Assembly: GCA_049294415.1 (NCBI GenBank)
Contig: JBAQCS010000056.1
Location: forward strand, 1 to 12,980
Reading direction: 5' to 3'
Length of the DNA: 12,980 nucleotides
Source: JAEZRQ01 sp049294415
GTDB taxonomy: Bacteria; Patescibacteriota; Patescibacteriia; Patescibacteriales; UBA12465
The notes under the pieces were generated by a model that saw only the letters and a list, made by a program, of their open reading frames with translations, did no database searches and was not told where the DNA came from. Below are positions 9,001 through 12,980 of this stretch, in pieces. Numbering within the stretch: the first letter of the stretch is position 1; each line of letters opens with the position of its first letter. A program made the translations under genes and the position numbers.

Positions 9001-9561
9001 CAGGTTCAAATTAATTGGTATTCACCAGCTGCCTTGGTTAGTTCATATAAAATTTATTATGGACCAACCAATGGTAATACTAGTACTTTAATTATTGCCG
9101 TTACTCCTCAAACTGCTTGCCAGCTGTCAGCCGATAAGAGTCAGTATGTTTGTACTTATAAAGTAAATAAATTAGTTGATGATCAAAAATATAGTTTTTT
9201 AGTTTCTTCCGTTTCTGATAAAAAAACAGAAAGTCCTTTATTCGGTGGAAAAGAAGTTACTCCAACTGATAAAACTGCTCCAGCTATTCCTCAAGGAATT
9301 ACAGCTTCCGCTACTAGTAATACCACTGTGAAAGTAACTTGGGCCGCTAATACTGATGACACTCTTTATTATAAGGTGTATCACGGTCTGTCAGCTGGAC
9401 GTTACGGCGAATCTTTTAGTACGCCTGATAAGGCCACTTCAATGATACTTGATACTACTAAGTATGTAGCTGGCAATCATTTTTTTGCCGTTACTGCTCT
9501 TGATAAGAAAGATAATCAAAGTGTTGGGTCAGCTGAAGTAATGGTTACAATTAGTAAATAA
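3025..9561 (+). CDS. Giant cysteine-rich surface protein: VirB2/TrbC-like hairpin, TIG, Big_5 and FnIII domains
   Basis: 2178-residue secreted protein, paralogous to its upstream neighbour at the N-terminus. Parts: signal peptide (1-27, LSLA before AVDP); VirB2/TrbC-like hairpin (about 48-124, GFLWMTSGGNEEKIA loop); a Cys-rich segment with a 38-codon repeat (about 129-240); an IPT/TIG domain (242-297 and 582-632) split by a jelly-roll, CBM-like domain (303-579, ending TDLYIDDFSISKI) that itself has Cys-rich loops; three further TIG domains (about 663-750, 755-850, 858-941); a dense Cys region (942-1505, about 76 Cys by hand count); a Big_5/SbsA Ig domain (from about 1508, VIDFNQTMS at 1530-1538) with a cationic helix insertion (1569-1612); an Ig-like region; and two fibronectin III domains (about 1975-2080 and 2083-2178). 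No C-terminal anchor is seen. The modules suggest a long extracellular stalk or adhesin; the partner is unknown. A GGAG at 3004-3007 lies 17 bases before the ATG, too far for a normal Shine-Dalgarno. The next gene starts 16 bases after the stop. Confidence 0.85.
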   Translation: MSKFKKLLIFIVIVAGAAFLAPHLSLAAVDPGLSTVDGSLNLGSRSPLEIVMSIINFALGFLGFIAVCFILWAGFLWMTSGGNEEKIATAKNILKNGAIGLLIILSAWGITYFIITRIISATGGTVSGGDSCTNGSRISCGCGGEQTCNSGSWGPCLGSTCNPYGNDTVSCDGNAVLGACQADNNLCGADYLCDSTDCICKPKLGLGQSCDATPGGQCNADNNLCGPYLKCDTDSCLCAGPPVITGISPVGGFCSNDENRACNVDADCLAGAACNTTTPNGAANNFLTIYGYNFNSTLNAADQPVIKNNFDNATAGGLSTSWRAETKSGAKAVVSAADYRSEKQSLLIHQDKDLVWPGQCGQNQCSTIAGCTWNAINKTCSFSAKDECKKTLPAVYNEGETLCYPNANLSMSAKLYYDVTPLNLQVGKTYSIQFYYKGKTASNLSLSFGDNQCLGYGSAGALKSEYSWNGSNLSPTPGSSDPCNVSYGGACADQSNTCCANAPYQKKCYAAIEMSPITSGSYSDWKLYSYTIQYTPEMDTWLNKSGQKKVEFIISTSYAATGGAGTDLYIDDFSISKISEVGQVTFLGANSSQAQVANYPKTLNANCVSSWTDRQIIIAIPNGAANGPLQVSRENSSAGNVDVTNDEIGPKIANFIKNNIVRPGLCSVSPTRGLLGDKVVYQGVNLRSGEAYFGDYSTSYKGINSNFVNDNLTGQTLAPSIMPGKTTTFVEGAVSGVNQKSNTLAFIKDQDPEKGPYISSFDPVVGQAGQYVTIFGGGFGNTRGSRQVYFGDKEAVYDFPEVCTNSVWSNDQIIVKVPAGLSAGPFQLKVNLGEAVISSALLSPSTFKYDATVPLKTGLCKIDPILGQVGSKVNLWGEYFGSAGTQASVVFNSNKSTSSLILKDNTADKIETVVPMDSITGPVYVLKNGEWGNALNFSIGKCTKNEECSSSSPVCCPGNTYKTGTCAASLVSCYFDIPNSVYETAFNTGYNSATSTPFDSCSGMAKYFGSCQTGQFCPNSPGKCSPFNPQIEVVGTCGTTFECGALNYCKTNQNNCTYNKDKDVCVANSCQLAKDFDYSLVDKDGKATNFKGQLSCKEYNGKLVKHLNVKTTCPAGWVKTTDGFCANPTALCENCPSEFSCQDDGSGDDIGSCQSTEICASSAYCGQNPNNLNQYACLQTGNKSCDCCCEIGKDTECCAPLKCAGTCGSDQTNDGTGYGSCSGCADVGTTAAQHDAACNCSTASGKFCDISKAGGICVDCAALDEAGCSEHSAQCCFDSAKKTCQGGDGTILPGGKCAYYDCDATLKNTCNNTATTTGQFIATSTCATTCAKNPQTICDLAGSDSAKCSSYDACCFDGPNNKCVNGLDKITNNSINYCAKYDCLKGDANSCKVGSITGAYLGAQNCFNACNDVQPGASCASDKPGTCDISVCGNPYSCMNQSGGLPSGADCGFCCCKPGETNGALTCIADQGVCGGATRGLFCGCKDDAQCGVKDSQGCGFDTCCHARPQIVKTSPVNNAESVCRNSQIVIDFNQTMSVDTLTSNILLIEEKEYGKGTCSEGTLVMNDNFVPKNTSLLARVYRQIKYSWQNLFSGSNSAMAALPREDKLYCLAPSIITAEQSFYNGATTTKVYLRPQKIMTANNNYFVVVKGDKDLNSNFGVMSEDKVGFNATTSPIVGFGPNSSIKVDVKFNNTSFPGSYIFNFKTMDSKDGENGLCVVNKVEVNPVSFLVKTSVDDASDNDYQQISTFDKQSDSDRLLAAHAYSIDGQILQPVTSYFWDWQWNIENTTVASWANVAGLPLDKKVVVANDKITDNSTKITAKVVMDNFSTGKGCKASPCTCVGANCSNNCCNISLEGNGINGASEMYVFLCANPWPVEKNGLWTPWADLSFDKDGKPVINHNYKFYYCRDAGEPGTADDLPAIDDSALILGANTNFFCSDGGAVCSQAGAACGPTGSGVCVWSVLKESYFFRTAIPQSGEVTEVKDTGAGGQVQINWYSPAALVSSYKIYYGPTNGNTSTLIIAVTPQTACQLSADKSQYVCTYKVNKLVDDQKYSFLVSSVSDKKTESPLFGGKEVTPTDKTAPAIPQGITASATSNTTVKVTWAANTDDTLYYKVYHGLSAGRYGESFSTPDKATSMILDTTKYVAGNHFFAVTALDKKDNQSVGSAEVMVTISK
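3568..3744 (+). repeat. Tandem 38-codon cysteine repeat inside the 2178-residue protein
   Basis: Two copies spaced 114 bases apart begin at 3568 and 3682. The DNA starts are 19/20 identical (GCCGATAAYAATTTATGTGG). The proteins read ADNNLCGADYLCDSTDCIC and ADNNLCGPYLKCDTDSCLC, conserving the pattern C-x(4 to 5)-C-x3 to 4-C-x-C. The copies are in frame, so they extend the stalk rather than disrupt it. This points to an internal duplication of a small disulfide-knotted unit. Confidence 0.7.
6802..7270 (+). repeat. Tandem ~78-codon CCFD cysteine repeat inside the 2178-residue protein
   Basis: Two in-frame copies begin at Cys1260 (6802) and Cys1338 (7036). Both share C...C...(A/Q)CCFD....C, then a CAYYDC or CAKYDC motif, then a run ending C-x3-C (CATTC, CFNAC). 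The CCFD motifs start 237 bases apart (6847 and 7084). Protein-level similarity is clear from cysteine spacing; DNA similarity is weaker than in the 38-codon repeat, which implies an older duplication. Confidence 0.65.
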
Positions 9562-9577
9562 TTTTAATTAACACACT

Positions 9578-12500
9578 ATGCTTGTTAATAATTCAGCCTT
9601 CAGAAAATGGGGCTTCGGCTTGGCAGTTTTAACAATTGCTACCTCTTTTTTAATTATTCAAGCTAAGGCAGCTGAAACATCTGACGCTATTGCTGTGCGT
9701 ATAATGCCTAACCCTAATCATTACAGTGTTGAAACTTGGTATAAGCAACAAGGATATAAAGGATCTCCTCAAAAATTAGTAGTTGATGGCTATGAAGCCG
9801 TTCGCGATGGTCGTACGGTTTTTATTAATGCTGCTAATGTTGATGATAAAAATAAAATTTATACCAACATTTATCTTATTTCCTATAATCAGGATCCTAA
9901 TATTAAAACAGTCGATATTTTAGGTCAGTTAGTTTCCCATTGGAAATTTAATAGTAATTTATCAGCGACAGGACAGTGTTCTATTTCTAAAATATTTTGT
10001 GCTAAAGATAATGATTGTCCAGTTGATTATCTTTGTTCAACTGGTGTTGCCACGGATAATTCCAGCTTTAGCAGTAGTAATAAAGGAAAATGTTTACCAA
10101 AAACCGAAAAGAAGTGTTTAATTGATGATGATTGTCCAGTTAATTTATTTTGTGATAGCGCTAAATCTAAAGTTACTCGTGATACTAAAAGATTGGGTCA
10201 ATTGGGGGATATTAAGGAAGCTCTAAGAGTCATTGGCGTTAGAGATTCTCGTTACCCGGAATTAGTTGGCGGTACTTATGTAACTGGTAATACTATTTCT
10301 ACTTGGCCTAGTTGGCAAGAAACTTTTTGGCCTAAATTATCTGGTTTGAATTTAGCAATTGATCCAATTAATGTTTTAGGTGACTGTGTTGGTTATGAAG
10401 CTAAAACTTGTTGGAACAAAGATACTAACCAATTTTATCAATTAGTTAATGGCAAATTGAGTTTACCAGCTGGTAGTTACGCTTATCTTTATTCAACAGC
10501 TCAAAATGGTATTAATTATAATATTTGTGCCACTTTTGAAACTGAAGGATTATATGATACAGCTGAAGGTCAGTTAACTAAAGACCTTTGTTTAATGGGC
10601 CTCGGTCATACCGCTACTAGTGTTAATACAGCCCCTAGATTAATCGGCTCCTTTTTAGCAGGAGAGAGCGGATTAGAATTCAACGGTTATGTTAAAGCTG
10701 TTGATGATCAAAATGATGCTATTTCTTGGAAGATTGATACTAGCTATATTAATTTTTCTTCTTGGAGTGCTGAACCAACTCTTCGAGACTCTGGTAATGC
10801 TAACCAAAAGAAAATTTATGCTGCTACTGCTGGCAGACCAGGGGATTATCCTTTTACTTTATCACTGACTGATAGTCGTGGAGCAGAAGCTAAATATCCA
10901 CTAATTGCTAGACTAACTGCTAATAAACCAATTATTGAAGCTGACAGTATTGATTATTTTGTTAATCCTGTTTTACCTCTTAAATATACTTTTTTTACTC
11001 AAAGTTTTAGCGGTTTAGTTCCAGCTAAAATAACAATGTCTAAGATAGACAGCGGTTCTTTAAATCCTTTTGCCTTATCAGGTGCGACCGAGAAAAAAAT
11101 TGAAATAAGTACTAATCGTTTTGAGGTAGATAAAACAGCTTTAATTCCTGGTGGTACATATTTACCGGACGATAAAACGGTAACTTATCGTATTACAGTG
11201 ACTGATGAAAAAAATAATGTAGCTCAGAAAGATATCAATATTAATTTAAAAGCTGAAAAGCCTTATTTAAATTTTGATTGTGATACTAATGCTCGTATCG
11301 GCCAACCTTATCCTATCAGTGGCGTGCCTTGTTTTATTGGCGAAGCTAAAGAAGGCAATCACTCTTTAACTTATCAGTTAAGCGGCCCAATGGGCTTGAG
11401 TCTTAGTACTAGCGCTAATGGCAAAACTTCTTTAAGCGGTACTCCAGTGGCCACTGTTACTTCTACTGGCACCCCAATTACTATTATCGCTATTAATGAA
11501 TATGGGGTTTCCACTCAAAAAAATTTCCTTTTAAAAATCAATAGTTATTGTGGTGATGGTTATGTACAAACACCTAATTCAGAAGGTAAGGGTGGTGTTT
11601 ATAATGATGGTTTAGAGTCTTGTGATGGTATGAGCGGTATTACTACCAATGTGGCCGCTTCCTCAGTTTCTAAACAATATGGTTGTGCTACTAAAGGCCC
11701 TAGCTCTTATCCTGTTTTAGATAACGGTGCTTGTGTTTTTGCTTCCGGAGATAAAGGAGGGGGATATTGCGGTGACAATATTTGTCAATTTCAGGTTAAT
11801 GGAATTTTATTAGAGAATGCTTGTAACTGTGAAAAGGATTGTAGTAAAGCTACGGGGGCCGCTGCTGCTAGTAACTGCGTGGTAACACCCCCAGATACTG
11901 GTGCTAAATGTGGCAATGATATAATTGAGGTTGGAGAAGAGTGTGATGGTCTTAATTTGAATGGTAAAAACTGTCAAAATTTTGATGCCAATTATAATAC
12001 TTACGGTTTATCTTGTGGGTCTGATTGTAAATTTGTTAAAACCAGTTGTTCTGCTAAAAGCTGTTGGAGAAATGGGGATTGTTCTAATGGTTATGTTTGT
12101 GGTGTAACTGGTAAAACTACCAATGATTATTACTGTACTGGTACTCAATATACTCATGGTTGCAATACGGCTCCTTTTACTACCACTACTCTAAAAAATC
12201 AGTGTGCTGGTAGTTATACTGGAGGCACTATCTTTTCTGATTTAATCGTTCCTACTAGTACTAAATATAATCAATGTAAAACAGCTTGTGAATCAGCTAA
12301 GTATGAAAATAATAATCAAGATTATTGTGATTGGGTAGTTAGTGGTGGCAGATGCATTGCTCCAACTAATACCATAACCTGTACTAGTTTTACTTATTCA
12401 GATTGGAGACAATGTCTACTAGGAATTAAATACAGAGATGTTCTTACTTCATCTCCAGCTGGTTGTACTGGTGGCAATCCTGAGACTTGGGCTGCTTGTA

Positions 12501-12980
12501 ATAATTGTGGCAACGGAGCTATTGATAGTTCAGAGGTTTGTGATGGTACTTTGTTTGGAACTAATACTTGTCAAAACAGAACTAAAAAATATTGGACTGG
12601 TTCTCTAACTTGTACTAATAATTGTGCAACTATTTCAGAGGCTAATTGTTCTGGTTATTGTGGGGATGGCACTTGCCAGGCTAGTTATGAAAATAATACT
12701 TCTTGCGCTGCTGATTGTCCGCCGGCTGCTTGTGTGCCTAAGACCTGCGCTGATTTAAATGCTTCTTGTGGCTCTTGGAATAATGGCTGTAATAGTGATA
12801 TTAATTGTGGTGGTTGCGATGACAGTGATGCTTGTACTGATGATTTTTGTAATGACGCTACTCGTAAGTGTAATAATATTAAAAATTATAATACTAATGC
12901 TGCCTGTAAAGTTTGCGGTGATGGATTATGTTCTAAAACACTAGGCGAAACTAATGCTGAGTGTCCAGCTGATTGCCCAG
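9578..12980 (+). CDS. Secreted Cys-rich surface protein with pseudopilin-like and Ig-like domains (3' end missing)
   Basis: Open from the ATG at 9578 to the right edge: 1134 codons with no stop. Parts: signal peptide (1-31, AKA before AETSD); a segment at about 40-127 with PNPNHYS, DGYEAVRDGRTV and YTNIYLISYNQD, which I recall from CPR surface proteins but cannot assign; two small Cys loops of the form C..D.DCPV...C (about 134-192); a domain at 199-325 resembling a GspG/PulG pseudopilin C-terminal half (TRDTKRL, SRYP, DPIN, GSYAYLYS, YNICATFE); a cadherin-like Ig domain from about 350; another Ig-like segment (about 452-565); a He_PIG-like Ig domain (about 580-656); then Cys repeats of the CGxG...ECDG (DUF4215-like, starting at C658, C778 and C977) and CGDGxC types. 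Unlike its two neighbours it has no VirB2-like hairpin, so it is secreted, or anchored by something beyond the window. It starts 16 bases after the previous stop, so co-transcription is likely. No Shine-Dalgarno is seen before the ATG. Confidence 0.85.
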   Translation, partial: MLVNNSAFRKWGFGLAVLTIATSFLIIQAKAAETSDAIAVRIMPNPNHYSVETWYKQQGYKGSPQKLVVDGYEAVRDGRTVFINAANVDDKNKIYTNIYLISYNQDPNIKTVDILGQLVSHWKFNSNLSATGQCSISKIFCAKDNDCPVDYLCSTGVATDNSSFSSSNKGKCLPKTEKKCLIDDDCPVNLFCDSAKSKVTRDTKRLGQLGDIKEALRVIGVRDSRYPELVGGTYVTGNTISTWPSWQETFWPKLSGLNLAIDPINVLGDCVGYEAKTCWNKDTNQFYQLVNGKLSLPAGSYAYLYSTAQNGINYNICATFETEGLYDTAEGQLTKDLCLMGLGHTATSVNTAPRLIGSFLAGESGLEFNGYVKAVDDQNDAISWKIDTSYINFSSWSAEPTLRDSGNANQKKIYAATAGRPGDYPFTLSLTDSRGAEAKYPLIARLTANKPIIEADSIDYFVNPVLPLKYTFFTQSFSGLVPAKITMSKIDSGSLNPFALSGATEKKIEISTNRFEVDKTALIPGGTYLPDDKTVTYRITVTDEKNNVAQKDININLKAEKPYLNFDCDTNARIGQPYPISGVPCFIGEAKEGNHSLTYQLSGPMGLSLSTSANGKTSLSGTPVATVTSTGTPITIIAINEYGVSTQKNFLLKINSYCGDGYVQTPNSEGKGGVYNDGLESCDGMSGITTNVAASSVSKQYGCATKGPSSYPVLDNGACVFASGDKGGGYCGDNICQFQVNGILLENACNCEKDCSKATGAAAASNCVVTPPDTGAKCGNDIIEVGEECDGLNLNGKNCQNFDANYNTYGLSCGSDCKFVKTSCSAKSCWRNGDCSNGYVCGVTGKTTNDYYCTGTQYTHGCNTAPFTTTTLKNQCAGSYTGGTIFSDLIVPTSTKYNQCKTACESAKYENNNQDYCDWVVSGGRCIAPTNTITCTSFTYSDWRQCLLGIKYRDVLTSSPAGCTGGNPETWAACNNCGNGAIDSSEVCDGTLFGTNTCQNRTKKYWTGSLTCTNNCATISEANCSGYCGDGTCQASYENNTSCAADCPPAACVPKTCADLNASCGSWNNGCNSDINCGGCDDSDACTDDFCNDATRKCNNIKNYNTNAACKVCGDGLCSKTLGETNAECPADCP
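11549..12980 (+). repeat. C-terminal array of CGxG...CDG and CGDGxC cysteine repeats
   Basis: Units of the DUF4215/Myxococcus disulfide-repeat type start at C658 (11549, ends ESCDG), C778 (11909, CGNDIIEVGEECDG) and C977 (12506, CGNGAIDSSEVCDG). They alternate with units of the form CGDGxC...E....C..DC: YCGDNICQ near 11765, CGDGTCQ at 12659 and CGDGLCS at 12914. The last ends at the window edge (ECPADCP), so the array may continue. Such repeats in bacterial surface proteins are thought to form short disulfide-stabilised rods. Confidence 0.6.

Noticed and set aside
281..9561. A conjugative type IV secretion locus
   Set aside because: Only the VirB2-like hairpin is present. No VirB4, VirB6, VirD4, relaxase or lytic transglycosylase appears, and the hairpin is fused to surface domains.
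12759..12944. A 61-codon plus-strand frame near the right edge
   Set aside because: It is an out-of-frame shadow of the third surface gene, whose frame stays open with a regular cysteine pattern.

Overview
This is an AT-rich window that looks like chromosome from a Patescibacteria (Candidate Phyla Radiation, CPR) bacterium. The main reason is a two-helix hairpin carrying the string GFLWMTSGGNE, a form of the VirB2/TrbC-type pilin domain that I know mainly from CPR genomes. It is joined to very long extracellular proteins built from SbsA-type Ig, IPT/TIG, fibronectin III and cysteine-rich modules. Thousands of codons contain no in-frame TGA, so the UGA=Gly code of Absconditabacteria/Gracilibacteria is unlikely. 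I cannot name the lineage below phylum level.

Layout. Positions 1-210 (minus strand) hold the first 70 codons of a RelA/SpoT-type (p)ppGpp enzyme, cut by the window edge just before its HD dyad. Positions 211-280 are a compact divergent promoter region with an extended -10 on each strand and a small inverted repeat. From 281 to the right edge, three very large genes run on the plus strand, separated by only 41 and 16 bases, so they are probably one operon: a 900-residue protein (281-2983), a 2178-residue protein (3025-9561) and a protein of at least 1134 residues (9578 to beyond 12980). No RNA genes, CRISPR arrays, insertion sequences or clear terminators were seen, and no stretch over 300 bases lacks a gene.

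How the genes may work together. All three products start with a Sec signal peptide. The first two then carry nearly the same VirB2-like hairpin, followed by hundreds to about two thousand residues of predicted extracellular modules. They lack a C-terminal sorting signal or C-terminal membrane helix, so the hairpin should be their anchor, or a polymerising base. The third has no membrane hairpin. It carries what looks like the globular C-terminal half of a type II secretion/type IV pilus pseudopilin without its usual N-terminal helix, plus Ig-like domains and CGDG/CDG-type cysteine repeats. My inference is a large, disulfide-rich cell-surface structure, for adhesion or contact with a host cell, that reuses parts of two unrelated pilus families. 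No assembly ATPase, secretion channel or peptidase is in the window, so function and assembly route are unproven.
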